DNA of 64,000 bases, from the NCBI RefSeq assembly GCF_019884785.1, contig NZ_CP082326.1, positions 1,667,355-1,731,354 on the forward strand. The letters run 5' to 3'. Positions 8,776 to 17,594 of this stretch are shown piece after piece (position 1 is the first letter of the stretch; each line of letters begins with the position of its first letter). The stretch is from Crassaminicella profunda (GTDB lineage Bacteria > Bacillota > Clostridia > Peptostreptococcales > Thermotaleaceae). Under the pieces are notes generated by a model that worked only from the letters and a program-made list of their open reading frames with translations, was not told where the DNA came from and did not search any database. Position numbers and translations under genes: made by a program.

Positions 8776-9924
8776 ATGTTAACCATAGGCATTGGAAGAA
8801 TTGATAAAAGAACAAAAGAGCTTGTCAACAGGTTAAGTCCAGGAGAAATTGCAGTGATCAATCACGAAGATATAGATGAAGTAGCTGCTAATTCTTTAGT
8901 CATGTGTAAACCATGTATGGTAATTAATGCTGCTGAATCTATTAGTGGACGATATCCTAATTTAGGTCCTGAAATTTTAGAAAAAGCAGGAATTCCTATT
9001 TTAGATCATGTAGGAGATGAAGTGTTTTCTAAGATCAATGAAGGGGATCATTTAGAAATTAGAGATAATAAAATATATATAGATGAAAAATGCATTGGAA
9101 CTGGAACCTTATTGACAAAAGAATTAATCAAGAAGCAGCTAGAAGATACCAGTAAGAATTTTCAATTTGAATTAGATAAATTTATTGAAAATACACTGGA
9201 ATATGCTAAAAAAGAAAAGGACATGTTATTGGGAAATTTAAAGATTCCCAAAGTAACTACAAGGTTTAAAGGAAGACATACATTAGTTGTTGTAAGAGGG
9301 CAAAATTATAAAGAAGATTTACATGCTATAAAATCATATATTGAGGAATTTAATCCGATTCTTATTGGTGTGGATGGTGGTGGTGATGCGCTGATGGAAT
9401 GTGGATATATTCCTGATATGATCGTGGGAGATATGGATAGTGTTTCCGATGAATGTTTAAAAGCTTGTAAGGAAATAGTTGTACATGCTTATCGTGATGG
9501 TCGAGCACCAGGACTGAAAAGGATTGAAGAATTAGGACTTAAAAGCATCGTATTTCCAGCACCTGGGACAAGTGAAGATATTGCCATGCTACTTGCCTTT
9601 GATAATGAGACAGAATTAATTGTAGCAGTAGGAACCCATTCTAATATGGTTGATTTTCTTGAAAAGGGAAGAAAAGGAATGGCTAGTACATTTCTTGTTC
9701 GATTAAAGGTGGGGTCAAAACTTGTTGATGCAAAAGGTGTAAATAAATTATATAGAGAAAGTGTAAAATTCAAACATTTTGCAGGTCTTGCATTTGGTGC
9801 AATGATTCCTATATTTATTGTAGGTGCATTATCTCCTACTGTCCAACAGCTATTTAAATTATTTCTTATAAAATTAAAATTTGTTTTTCCAATGGAATTT
9901 TTAGGGAGGTATCACATTTGGTAA
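8776..9924 (+). CDS. steA: SteA-like putative cytokinetic ring protein (thiamin pyrophosphokinase-like fold)
   Basis: This 382-aa protein belongs to the family named after corynebacterial SteA, linked to cell division. The central part (about residues 170-310) has a thiamin pyrophosphokinase-like fold with GVDGGGDALME and PDMIVGDMDSVSD; the N-terminus has MCKPCMVINAAESISGRYPN. A hydrophobic segment near the C-terminus (FGAMIPIFIVGALSP) is a likely membrane anchor. The ATG follows CTGGAGG. The next gene overlaps by seven bases and encodes the SteB/MctB-like partner, so the two very probably work together. True function in Clostridia is not established. Confidence 0.85.
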   Translation: MLTIGIGRIDKRTKELVNRLSPGEIAVINHEDIDEVAANSLVMCKPCMVINAAESISGRYPNLGPEILEKAGIPILDHVGDEVFSKINEGDHLEIRDNKIYIDEKCIGTGTLLTKELIKKQLEDTSKNFQFELDKFIENTLEYAKKEKDMLLGNLKIPKVTTRFKGRHTLVVVRGQNYKEDLHAIKSYIEEFNPILIGVDGGGDALMECGYIPDMIVGDMDSVSDECLKACKEIVVHAYRDGRAPGLKRIEELGLKSIVFPAPGTSEDIAMLLAFDNETELIVAVGTHSNMVDFLEKGRKGMASTFLVRLKVGSKLVDAKGVNKLYRESVKFKHFAGLAFGAMIPIFIVGALSPTVQQLFKLFLIKLKFVFPMEFLGRYHIW

Positions 9925-10790
9925 TTAATTTAAAGTATTATGTCATAACAATAGTTGCAATATTTTTAGCCATAGGAATAGGAATATTTATTGGGATTAT
10001 GTTAGATGGACAAGATTTAATAGTAGACCAGCAAAAGGAAATTGTTGCGCAACTTGAAAGTAAATTTGATGAATTCAAAATAAAGCAGGATAGTTTGCAA
10101 GAAAAAATAGATGTATTGAATCTAGAAAAAGATAAGAATGAAAGATTTCTTAATAAGATTTATCCAGAACTTGTAAAAGATAAATTGAAAGATTTAAATG
10201 TTATGGTTCTAGAAACTAGTGAACATTATGATTATTCAGGGGTTAATGATGCTTTTAAAAAAGCAGGGGTTAGTAATGTAACAAACATGATTATAAAAGA
10301 AGGAAATAAAGAAGGAATAATAGAAATAGCCCAAGAATTTGGTATAGCAGGAGATTCAGTAGATTTAGAAGAACAAATCATTAAGAAATTTTGTGATGTA
10401 TTAGTTTCTGGAGAAGATAAAGCATTTATAGAGAAGCTAAAAGAAAAGAAAATCATTGATTATGCAGATGATTTCATTGTACCTGCTGATTATATTGTTA
10501 TAGCAGGAGGAAGTATTGATAAAGATCAAAACATATTCAATAAATTTGATCAACCAATTATTAATTATAGTAAAAGCAAAAACATTCCTATTATGGCTGT
10601 TGAAAAAATAGAGGTTGCTTATTCTAATATAGGGGAATATAAAAAGCTTAGAATATCTACAGTAGATAATGTAGATACAATCATAGGCAAAATCTCTATG
10701 TTGATGGTAGTAAGTGGTCAAGAAGGCCATTTTGGAGAAAAAGAAACAGCTGATAATTTAGTTCCAGAAGGATTTATAACAGTAGACTAG
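9918..10790 (+). CDS. SteB/MctB-like (copper transporter family, DUF3186) membrane-anchored coiled-coil protein
   Basis: The 290-aa protein has one N-terminal membrane helix (YYVITIVAIFLAIGIGIFIGIM), then a coiled coil (about residues 35-80) and an extracytoplasmic domain. This is the family of mycobacterial MctB and corynebacterial SteB. The family name copper transporter is misleading outside Mycobacterium; pairing with SteA suggests an envelope or division role. Start is TTG at 9918, eight bases after AGGGAGGT and inside the last codons of steA, implying translational coupling. The next gene starts 11 bases after the stop. Confidence 0.82.
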   Translation: MVINLKYYVITIVAIFLAIGIGIFIGIMLDGQDLIVDQQKEIVAQLESKFDEFKIKQDSLQEKIDVLNLEKDKNERFLNKIYPELVKDKLKDLNVMVLETSEHYDYSGVNDAFKKAGVSNVTNMIIKEGNKEGIIEIAQEFGIAGDSVDLEEQIIKKFCDVLVSGEDKAFIEKLKEKKIIDYADDFIVPADYIVIAGGSIDKDQNIFNKFDQPIINYSKSKNIPIMAVEKIEVAYSNIGEYKKLRISTVDNVDTIIGKISMLMVVSGQEGHFGEKETADNLVPEGFITVD

Positions 10791-10801
10791 GAGTTGATTA
10801 T

Positions 10802-11488
10802 ATGTCTAAGAAGGTTACGGTTTTAGTACCAGCTTATAATGAAGGGGATAGAATAAAGTCTACTATAGATGCAATGAAAGCTTCAAATTATGTAGATAGA
10901 ATAGTAATTATAGATGATGGTTCAAAGGACAATACCTATACTATTGCAAAAAGCACCCATGTTGAAGTGTATAGATTAGATGAAAATAGAGGAAAAGGAT
11001 TTGCATTAAATTTTGGAATCGAGAAAGTACAAAAGGAAAGTGATATTATTATTTTTCTAGATGGAGATATTGGAAAAACTGCATCAGAGATAGATAATTT
11101 AATCCTGCCCATATTAGAAGATCAAGCGGATGTAACCATTGCAAGATTTCCTGCTGCAAAGAAAAAAGGTGGTTTTGGACTCGTTAAAAATCTTGCAAAA
11201 TATGGTGTGAAATTTTATACAGGACATATTATATATACTTCTCTTTCAGGACAAAGGGCTTTTAAGACGGAGGTCCTTAGAAGATTTGAAAAATTCCCTA
11301 CAGATTATGGGGTTGAAGTAGGAATGACTATTGATATTTTAAATATGGGGTATAGGATACAAGAAGTGGATGTAAATATGACGCATAGAGAAACGGGTAG
11401 AGATTTTAAAAGTTTTGTACATAGAGGAAGACAATTTTATCAAATATTATTAACATTACTTAGGAAGCGAAAAGAGGTGATGAAGTAA
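10802..11488 (+). CDS. Glycosyltransferase family 2
   Basis: The 228-aa protein is a GT-A fold transferase. VLVPAYNEGDRI is the nucleotide-sugar binding start, IIDDGSKDNT and FLDGDIG supply the acidic metal-binding residues, and SGQRAFKTEVL lies near the acceptor site. There is no membrane helix. Homologues are dolichol-phosphate-mannose-synthase-like, so a lipid-phosphate acceptor is possible. It sits between the SteB-like gene and a MraY/WecA-like membrane transferase that overlaps its stop codon by one base, which suggests a small envelope glycolipid pathway; the sugar and acceptor are unknown. Confidence 0.85.
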   Translation: MSKKVTVLVPAYNEGDRIKSTIDAMKASNYVDRIVIIDDGSKDNTYTIAKSTHVEVYRLDENRGKGFALNFGIEKVQKESDIIIFLDGDIGKTASEIDNLILPILEDQADVTIARFPAAKKKGGFGLVKNLAKYGVKFYTGHIIYTSLSGQRAFKTEVLRRFEKFPTDYGVEVGMTIDILNMGYRIQEVDVNMTHRETGRDFKSFVHRGRQFYQILLTLLRKRKEVMK

Positions 11489-12300
11489 TGTTAATAAGGT
11501 TTGGTTGTTTGTTTTTAGGTTTTATTTTTGCTAGATTGGTCATCCCTATGTTCATGAGGCTATTATATGAGACAGAGTGCGTAAAGAGTAATTATAAAGG
11601 GGAGAATATTCCTGTAGGGATGGGACTTATATTTATTCCAGTGCTTACGATCAATACTATTTTTTTAGTGATCTTGCTAAATAAAAACAATATTGTTTAT
11701 GTAGTACTATTTTTAGTAGGAACTTTAGGGATGGGATTTGCTGGATTATTAGATGATTTATTAGGAAATAGAAATGTTACAGGGCTTAAAGGGCATCTTA
11801 AAATGTTGCTGAAATTTGAATTGACAACAGGAGGTTTTAAAGCTGTTTTCGGAGGCTTACTGGCATTGACAATTAGTATCATTGTTTCTAAGAATATTTT
11901 AGATATTTTTATCAATACATTGATTATTGCTCTTTTTACCAATTTCATAAATCTATTAGATTTACGCCCAGGTAGAGCATTAAAAGGATTTTTATTTACG
12001 GGTGTTATTTTAGTTTTGAGCCCTATTTATGAAACTTTTCGATTTCTGTTGTTGGGAGTAATTGGTTGTGCATTAGCTTATATCCCATATGATTTGAAAG
12101 CAAAATCCATGATGGGAGATGTAGGTTCTAATATTTTAGGTATTTCTTTAGGAATTGTATGTAGTAGTTTAAATTTTTCTATACGCATGAGTGTACTAGG
12201 ATTTTTAATCTTATTACATCTGTATACGGAGAAGTATTCCTTAACAGAAACCATTCAAAAAGTGAAAATATTAAAGTATCTTGATGAAATAGGTAGATAA
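11488..12300 (+). CDS. MraY/WecA-like glycosyl-1-phosphate transferase, polytopic membrane protein
   Basis: This 270-aa protein is nearly all membrane helices (about eight). It carries recognisable remnants of the polyprenyl-phosphate HexNAc-1-phosphate transferase motifs: GFAGLLDDLLG (Asp-Asp motif), NFINLLDLRPGRALK and MMGDVGSNILG. It is shorter than true MraY (about 320 aa), so a distinct subgroup acting beside the GT2 is likelier than peptidoglycan lipid I synthesis. The start codon shares its A with the stop of the GT2 gene. A terminator overlaps its own stop. Confidence 0.75.
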   Translation: MLIRFGCLFLGFIFARLVIPMFMRLLYETECVKSNYKGENIPVGMGLIFIPVLTINTIFLVILLNKNNIVYVVLFLVGTLGMGFAGLLDDLLGNRNVTGLKGHLKMLLKFELTTGGFKAVFGGLLALTISIIVSKNILDIFINTLIIALFTNFINLLDLRPGRALKGFLFTGVILVLSPIYETFRFLLLGVIGCALAYIPYDLKAKSMMGDVGSNILGISLGIVCSSLNFSIRMSVLGFLILLHLYTEKYSLTETIQKVKILKYLDEIGR

Positions 12301-12315
12301 AAGATCTGCCTTTTT
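12291..12315 (+). terminator. Intrinsic terminator of the steA-GT operon
   Basis: AGGTAGAT and ATCTGCCT pair (one G-T) around AAAAG and run into TTTTT, overlapping the last codons of the transferase. Confidence 0.7.
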
Positions 12316-12350
12316 CTTGCATAAAGAAGAAATATAAAAAAGTATGTTTA

Positions 12351-12384
12351 TACCAGATAACTTTTGTAAAAGTTATCAAAGGTA
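12351..12384 (+). promoter_or_regulatory. Leader hairpin before the DUF3866 gene
   Basis: GATAACTTTT (12356-12365) pairs perfectly with AAAAGTTATC (12368-12377); after a small internal loop TACC pairs with GGTA. It lies about 50 bases before the gene and has only a weak T-rich tail, so it may be a second terminator or a leader element. Confidence 0.5.
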
Positions 12385-12435
12385 TTCTCTTATATTTTTA
12401 CATTTCATAAACTTTTAGTGAAAAGAGGGAAAAAA

Positions 12436-13533
12436 TTGATAGGTATAAAAGTTGGAAAAGTTATTGAAATTCTAAATAGAGACAATAATAAGACTGAAGT
12501 TTTGGTAAAAATTAATGATATAGATTACAAGGCTGTTAATTATAATAGGCTAACGGGAAATGTAGATATTGGTAATACTTTATTATTAAATACGACTGCA
12601 GTGGATCTAAATCTTGGAACGGGTGGATATCACTTTGTACTATCTAATTTAGATAATAGTGATAAAGATCTATCAGAGGGTGGGCATATTATGAAATTAA
12701 GGTATACGCCTTATCAATTAAAAGTATTTGCTGCGGAAGAACAAGAAAGTAAATATCATGAGGTTTTCAAGAACTTCAAGTCTTTAGAGGGCATGCCTGT
12801 AATTGTAGGAACTTTACATAGTATGTTGCCACCAATGATAGAAATGATAAAATCTATGAATCAAAATATAAAAATTGCATATATTATGACGGATGGAGCA
12901 GCACTTCCTATAGATTTTAGTAATATTGTAAAGAAATTGAAAGAAGAAGAACTGATAAATGGTACCGTTACCATTGGAAATGCTTTTGGAGGCGATTTAG
13001 ATTGTATAAATATTTATAATGGGCTTATTGCAGCAAAAGAAATATTAAAATGTGATATAGCTATTGTAACAATGGGACCTGGGATAGCTGGAACAGGTAC
13101 ACAATATGGTTTTAGCGGTATAGAGCAAGGATATATGATTGATGCAGTTAATGATCTAGGAGGAGAAGCTATTGCTGCTTTAAGAATAAGCTTTGCAGAT
13201 AAACGAAAAAGACATCAAGGAATTAGTCACCACACTATTACCGTATTGGATAAAATAAGTAAGACAAAAGCAATGCTTCCTATTCCTAAATTTGAAGAAA
13301 GTAAAAAAGATTATATTTCTTCTCAGTTAAAGAATACAATGATTGAAAAAAAACATAAAATAATATATATGAATCCAGGTAATGCTATAGATGTTCTTAA
13401 AAACTCAACTTTTAATATGCGTACAATGGGAAGAAATCTTTTACAAGATCAAGAATATTTCATTACAGCGGCCATGGCCGGGAAATTAGGTGTTATGGTT
13501 TTAAATGATCATCAATTAAAGACTGTAGAGTAG
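12436..13533 (+). CDS. DUF3866 family protein
   Basis: The DUF3866 family is widespread in Clostridia and Actinobacteria and has no assigned function. A short beta-rich N-terminal part (GKVIEIL, AVNYNRLTGNVDIG) leads into an alpha/beta domain with VIVGTLHSMLPPMIEM, YIMTDGAALPI, TIGNAFGGDLD and VTMGPGIAGTGTQYGFSGI, and with HHTITVLDK near residue 280. Glycine-rich loops suggest a nucleotide or phosphate ligand (inference). TTG at 12436 after AGAGGG is the likely start rather than GTG at 12418, which would include the ribosome-binding site. A small reverse ORF overlaps its 3' end. Confidence 0.85.
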   Translation: MIGIKVGKVIEILNRDNNKTEVLVKINDIDYKAVNYNRLTGNVDIGNTLLLNTTAVDLNLGTGGYHFVLSNLDNSDKDLSEGGHIMKLRYTPYQLKVFAAEEQESKYHEVFKNFKSLEGMPVIVGTLHSMLPPMIEMIKSMNQNIKIAYIMTDGAALPIDFSNIVKKLKEEELINGTVTIGNAFGGDLDCINIYNGLIAAKEILKCDIAIVTMGPGIAGTGTQYGFSGIEQGYMIDAVNDLGGEAIAALRISFADKRKRHQGISHHTITVLDKISKTKAMLPIPKFEESKKDYISSQLKNTMIEKKHKIIYMNPGNAIDVLKNSTFNMRTMGRNLLQDQEYFITAAMAGKLGVMVLNDHQLKTVE

Positions 13534-13624
13534 TATATTTATTAGAAAGGTCTTCTAAAACCTCTAATAAATCAGAAATTTTACCGAAGAGATAAAGTTG
13601 ATTTGTTGTTACGATTTTATACAT
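13493..13624 (-). CDS. Small conserved-looking 43-aa protein, unknown
   Basis: A reverse-strand ORF reads MYKIVTTNQLYLFGKI and continues SDLLEVLEDLSNKYTTLQSL before a short tail and stop inside the 3' end of the DUF3866 gene (41-base convergent overlap). AAGGATGTG at a suitable distance before the ATG and non-random composition (amphipathic helix, few rare codons) support translation. It is too short for family recognition. It may also act as an antisense transcript to the DUF3866 mRNA. Confidence 0.45.
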   Translation of the reverse strand: MYKIVTTNQLYLFGKISDLLEVLEDLSNKYTTLQSLIDDHLKP

Positions 13625-13700
13625 TGCATCACATCCTTAATTTTTTTGTTATCATATTATATGGTAGCTTGTCTTAAAATATTCCTAGGGGAGGTAAAAA

Positions 13701-14234
13701 ATGATACCAAATGAAATTACTATCAAATCCAATAAGATTTTTGATGGAAAGATGATTAATCTACGAGTAGATACAGTGTTATTACCAGGAGAAAAAAAAG
13801 CTACTCGAGAAATTGTAGAACATCCTGGGGCAGTAGCAATTGTACCTATTACAGAGGATAATAAAATTGTCATGGTAAAACAGTTTAGAAAGCCAGTGGA
13901 TAGCATTTTATTAGAGATTCCAGCTGGTAAAATAGACAAAAATGAAAAGCCTCTAACCTGTGCTATAAGGGAATTAAAAGAAGAGACTGGTTATGAAGCA
14001 AAAGATATAAAATTTTTATTTAGTTTTTACACGTCTGCGGGTTTTTCAAATGAAGTAATCCACTTATACTTAGCAAAAGATCTTATTAGTGGAGAAGCAT
14101 GTCCTGATGAAGATGAGTATATTGAGCTTGAATATATAGGCATCAATGAGTTAGTGGAAATGATTTATGATGGAAAAATAAAAGATAGTAAAACCATTAT
14201 GGCAATTTTAGCAGTAAAAGATTTACTTGTATAA
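13701..14234 (+). CDS. nudF: ADP-ribose pyrophosphatase, NUDIX hydrolase
   Basis: This 177-aa NUDIX protein resembles Firmicute ADP-ribose pyrophosphatases, which hydrolyse ADP-ribose to AMP and ribose 5-phosphate. The NUDIX box runs from GKIDKNEKPLT through CAIRELKEETGYEA (about residues 75-99) with the expected G, E, RE and EE residues. HPGAVAIVPITEDNKIVMVKQ and a late YIELEYI segment complete the fold. AGGGGAGG precedes the ATG. In many Clostridia this gene lies next to spoIIM and xerD, as here. Confidence 0.9.
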   Translation: MIPNEITIKSNKIFDGKMINLRVDTVLLPGEKKATREIVEHPGAVAIVPITEDNKIVMVKQFRKPVDSILLEIPAGKIDKNEKPLTCAIRELKEETGYEAKDIKFLFSFYTSAGFSNEVIHLYLAKDLISGEACPDEDEYIELEYIGINELVEMIYDGKIKDSKTIMAILAVKDLLV

Positions 14235-14263
14235 TATGAATTGGACAAAATATATAAGACAAG

Positions 14264-14292
14264 TCATAAATTTCCCCCATCTTGCATAATAT
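14264..14292 (+). promoter_or_regulatory. Possible SigE-type promoter of spoIIM
   Basis: TCATAAA, 14 bases, CATAATAT approximates the SigE pattern (KMATATT, 14, CATACAMT). spoIIM is SigE-dependent in Bacillus, which supports an otherwise modest match. Confidence 0.4.
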
Positions 14293-14328
14293 TTTACAAA
14301 CAAAAGATATGTGAGAGGGGGATTTGCT

Positions 14329-14967
14329 TTGCTCAAGAGATTTCGAACGATTGCATTTAAGCATATACAAGGTAATGGGATACTATATTTTTTTGTGTGC
14401 ATGTTTTTTATTATAGGAATTTCATCGGGAGCATTTACCGTAAAAGCTTTAGCAGATTATCAAAAACAGGAACTGATTAGTTATATGAGGGATTTTTTTC
14501 ATATTTTAAGTAATAAACCTATAGATGCTTCTTCTGTATTAAAACAATCATTAATGAATAATTTACAAACTGCAGCGTTAATTTGGGTTTTAGGTATAAC
14601 CGTTATAGGAATGCCTCTCATATTATTGTTAGTTGCTATACGAGGATTAATTATAGGTTTTACAGTTGGATTTTTGGTAGAACAGCTTGGAGTTAAAGGA
14701 ATTCTTTTTTCTTTTATTTCAATATTTCCTCAAAATTTAATTATCATACCAAGTATTATTGTCATTGCTGTTATTGGTATTGGATTTTCTAAAATGCTTG
14801 TTAGGAATAGACTAAACAAGTCTTATAATACAAACAATAGTACTTTTAGACAATTTATTTTATATAGTACGATTAATGCCTCGATTTTCTTTTTTATTAT
14901 ACTAGGATGTATTATTGAAGCTTATGTAACACCTGTATTTATGAAAGCCCTTTCTAAGTATATGTAA
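14329..14967 (+). CDS. spoIIM: Stage II sporulation protein M
   Basis: SpoIIM is a polytopic membrane protein of the SpoIID-SpoIIM-SpoIIP complex that drives engulfment of the forespore. About 212 aa with five predicted helices; signatures are FFIIGISSGAFTVKAL near the N-terminus, RGLIIGFTVGFLVEQLG, and FPQNLIIIPS. TTG at 14329 is chosen because AGAGGGGGA lies just upstream; GTG at 14311 would place that site inside the gene. A small membrane protein gene and xerD follow. Confidence 0.92.
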   Translation: MLKRFRTIAFKHIQGNGILYFFVCMFFIIGISSGAFTVKALADYQKQELISYMRDFFHILSNKPIDASSVLKQSLMNNLQTAALIWVLGITVIGMPLILLLVAIRGLIIGFTVGFLVEQLGVKGILFSFISIFPQNLIIIPSIIVIAVIGIGFSKMLVRNRLNKSYNTNNSTFRQFILYSTINASIFFFIILGCIIEAYVTPVFMKALSKYM

Positions 14968-14987
14968 GAATTTTGGAGGAATTAGAA

Positions 14988-15206
14988 ATGACTAAATATT
15001 TAGGCTTGTTTTTAAAAATCATATTGATTCTGGTAATCTTTTCTATTTTATTACCTCAATTAGTTGATCATGTAATGAATATGTTTACTATTCAAGAAAG
15101 AAATGATCCACCTAGAGGAAATAGTACTTTTGTAGCAAAGATGTATATAGAAGAAAGTAGTTTCAAGGAAAATTTTTTTCAAATTTTAAAATGTATGATG
15201 AAATAA
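14988..15206 (+). CDS. Small single-pass membrane protein, unknown
   Basis: A 72-aa protein with one N-terminal hydrophobic helix (FLKIILILVIFSILLPQLVD) and a short polar tail. GGAGG six to ten bases before the ATG at 14988 makes this start secure. It follows spoIIM by 20 bases and precedes xerD, so it is probably co-transcribed with spoIIM and may be sporulation-related (inference). No family recognised. Confidence 0.7.
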   Translation: MTKYLGLFLKIILILVIFSILLPQLVDHVMNMFTIQERNDPPRGNSTFVAKMYIEESSFKENFFQILKCMMK

Positions 15207-15284
15207 TGAAAAGATTAGAGGATTTTTATTATATTTGTTGAATAATATCAGAAGATGGATTTATAAACAAAGGGGATAAATTTT

Positions 15285-16172
15285 ATGAATAACTACTTAA
15301 AAGGTTTTACCCATTACTTAGTTCATGAAAAAGAAGTATCTAAAAATACTTTAGAGTCATATAAAAGAGATATTTCACAATTTATAGCGTTTTTAGAAGG
15401 AAGAAATATACAATATATGAAAGAGGTTAATAAGACGACAATTATTACTTATTTATTATATTTACAAAAATCTGGAAAAGCCACATCTACTATTTCAAGA
15501 AATCTTGCATCTATTCGTTCTTTCTCTCAATTTTTGCTAAATGAGCAATACATTGATAAAGATCCAACTATTCATTTAGAATCTCCTAAATCAGAGAAGC
15601 GATTACCTGCTATTTTAACATTAAAAGAAGTTGAATTATTATTAGGGCAACCTGATGAAAATAGTGAAAAAGGGATAAGAGATAAAGCTATGTTAGAGCT
15701 TTTATATGCAACGGGTATGCGTGTTTCTGAACTAGTAGCATTAGATTATTTTCACGCAAATCTAGATATGGCATATATTAAATGTTGTAATAACCATTCA
15801 AAAGAAAGAATTATCCCGATAGGATCTATGGCGAAAAAGGCTTTGGAAAGATATATAAAAACGGTTCGGAAAAATATTATCAAGGAAGAAACAGAAGAGG
15901 CTTTATTTGTAAATTATTATGGGAGACGATTAACACGACAAGGTTTTTGGAAAATTATTAAAAAGTATACACAAAAAGCGAAAATTGATAAAAAAATTAC
16001 ACCTCATACTTTAAGACATTCCTTTGCAACCCATTTACTTCAAAATGGTGCTGATTTAAAATCTGTTCAAGAAATGCTGGGACACTCAGATATTTCAACT
16101 ACACAAGTTTATACACTCCTTACAAAAAATAAAATTAAAGAAGTTTATAATAAAGCCCATCCAAGAGCCTAA
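15285..16172 (+). CDS. xerD: Site-specific tyrosine recombinase XerD
   Basis: XerD (295 aa) resolves chromosome dimers at dif with XerC-type partners. The N-terminal SAM-like domain contains SKNTLESYKRDI. Catalytic residues are visible in YATGMRVSELVAL (Arg), HTLRHSFATHLL (His-x-x-Arg), LGHSDISTTQVYT (His and nucleophile Tyr). Length and position downstream of spoIIM match the chromosomal xerD of Clostridia, so it is unrelated to the two serine-recombinase elements further right. A terminator overlaps its end. Confidence 0.93.
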   Translation: MNNYLKGFTHYLVHEKEVSKNTLESYKRDISQFIAFLEGRNIQYMKEVNKTTIITYLLYLQKSGKATSTISRNLASIRSFSQFLLNEQYIDKDPTIHLESPKSEKRLPAILTLKEVELLLGQPDENSEKGIRDKAMLELLYATGMRVSELVALDYFHANLDMAYIKCCNNHSKERIIPIGSMAKKALERYIKTVRKNIIKEETEEALFVNYYGRRLTRQGFWKIIKKYTQKAKIDKKITPHTLRHSFATHLLQNGADLKSVQEMLGHSDISTTQVYTLLTKNKIKEVYNKAHPRA

Positions 16173-16186
16173 TAAGGCTCTTTTTG
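16163..16186 (+). terminator. Intrinsic terminator of xerD
   Basis: AAGAGCC and GGCTCTT pair around TAATAA and run into TTTTT. Confidence 0.85.
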
Positions 16187-16228
16187 TATAGCCAATTATT
16201 TCATTCAATGCGATAAATGTCCTCTTGT

Positions 16229-16257
16229 GTATAACAAAACTAATAGGTGGAAAAGAT
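16229..16257 (+). promoter_or_regulatory. SigF-type forespore promoter of dacF
   Basis: GTATA, 15 bases, GGAAAAGAT fits the SigF pattern (GYWTA, 15, GGNRANANT) with one mismatch. dacF is forespore-expressed in Bacillus, consistent with this. Confidence 0.5.
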
Positions 16258-16289
16258 AAGATTAAATAAAAGAGCAAGGAGGACTAAAT

Positions 16290-17456
16290 ATGAAACTAAA
16301 AGAGAGTAAAATCATTGTTTTTTCCATATGTTTCCTGTTGGTTTTTAGCAATTGTTGTTTGTTTGTAAGTGCTCAAGAATTTGATGTAAATGCTAGAGCT
16401 GCAATTTTAATGGATGCTTCAAGTGGGAGGATTATATATGAAAAAAATATACATGACAAGCTTCCACCTGCTAGTGTAACAAAAGTAATGACTATGGTAC
16501 TTACTATGGAAGCTATTGATAAAAGTGCTATTTCTCTAGATGATAAGGTGCTTATTAGTGATCGAGCTTCATCCATGGGTGGGAGTCAGCTCTACTTAGA
16601 ACCTGGGGAAGAAAAAACAGTAGATCAATTGATAAAAGGGATTGCAGTGGCTTCTGCGAATGATGCATGTGTAGCTTTAGGGGAACATATTAGTGGAACG
16701 GAAGAAATGTTTGTTAAAAAAATGAATGAAAAAGCAAAAGCTCTTGGTATGAAGGATACCCAATTCATGAATACAAATGGATTACCTCAAGAAGGACACT
16801 ATACAAGTGCTTATGATATTTCATTGATGTCTAAGGAATTACTTAAGTACCCTAAGATTCATGAATACTTGACCATTTGGATGTCAACAATGAAAGTAGG
16901 ATTAAAAAATAAAAATCAAACTAATCTACAGCTTACAAATACGAATAAACTCATTAGAACTTATCCCGGAGCAAATGGGATAAAAACTGGATATACTGCT
17001 GAAGCTAAATATTGTCTATCAGCGTCTGCTACAAAAAATGGTCTTACATTAATCGCTGTGATTTTAGGAGGTCCTACGTCTAAGATTAGATTTAATGAAG
17101 CAAAAAAATTATTGAATTATGGATTTGCTGCCTATAGTAGTGTCCAAATTGCAAAGAAGAATCAAATGATAGATGAGATTATGGTTGAAAAGGGAAAAGA
17201 GACAAAGGTAAATGTTGTTGCAAAAGAGAATTTAAGTGCTTTGGTAAAAAAAGGTGAAGAAAATAAAGTGCAGAAAGAAATAATCTTACCTAAGAGTATA
17301 AAAGCGCCATTTAAATCAAATGAAAAGATTGGGCAAATCATACTCACAAAAGATGGGCAGGAAATTGGCAGAGTAGATATTGTAACTGAAAAGGGTATAG
17401 AAGCTGCTAATTTTGTGAATATATTTTCTAAATTAATGAAAGAAATAGTACAATAA
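16290..17456 (+). CDS. dacF: D-alanyl-D-alanine carboxypeptidase (PBP5/DacF type)
   Basis: This 388-aa penicillin-binding protein removes the terminal D-Ala from peptidoglycan stems. An N-terminal signal peptide ends near VSAQE. Active-site motifs are SVTK (in PPASVTKVMTM), SAND (SANDACVALGE) and KTGYT, in the right order, followed by the beta-rich C-terminal PBP5 domain and a weak amphipathic end. AAGGAGG precedes the ATG. In Bacillus dacF leads the spoIIA operon; here scpA follows instead, after a terminator. The dacF rather than dacA name rests on the promoter and position. Confidence 0.85.
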   Translation: MKLKESKIIVFSICFLLVFSNCCLFVSAQEFDVNARAAILMDASSGRIIYEKNIHDKLPPASVTKVMTMVLTMEAIDKSAISLDDKVLISDRASSMGGSQLYLEPGEEKTVDQLIKGIAVASANDACVALGEHISGTEEMFVKKMNEKAKALGMKDTQFMNTNGLPQEGHYTSAYDISLMSKELLKYPKIHEYLTIWMSTMKVGLKNKNQTNLQLTNTNKLIRTYPGANGIKTGYTAEAKYCLSASATKNGLTLIAVILGGPTSKIRFNEAKKLLNYGFAAYSSVQIAKKNQMIDEIMVEKGKETKVNVVAKENLSALVKKGEENKVQKEIILPKSIKAPFKSNEKIGQIILTKDGQEIGRVDIVTEKGIEAANFVNIFSKLMKEIVQ

Positions 17457-17462
17457 GTATAT

Positions 17463-17505
17463 AAAAAGAAGTAATTACAAAAAATGTGTAATTACTTCTT
17501 TTTTA
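17463..17505 (+). terminator. Intrinsic terminator of dacF
   Basis: AAAAGAAGTAATTAC and GTAATTACTTCTTTT pair perfectly, then T-rich sequence follows. Confidence 0.9.
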
Positions 17506-17594
17506 TGTTCATTTAAATATTCATAAGTATGGTATAATAGTCTAAAATCCATTATTTTAATAAAATTAACCATTAGAATAAAGCAGGTGAAAAG

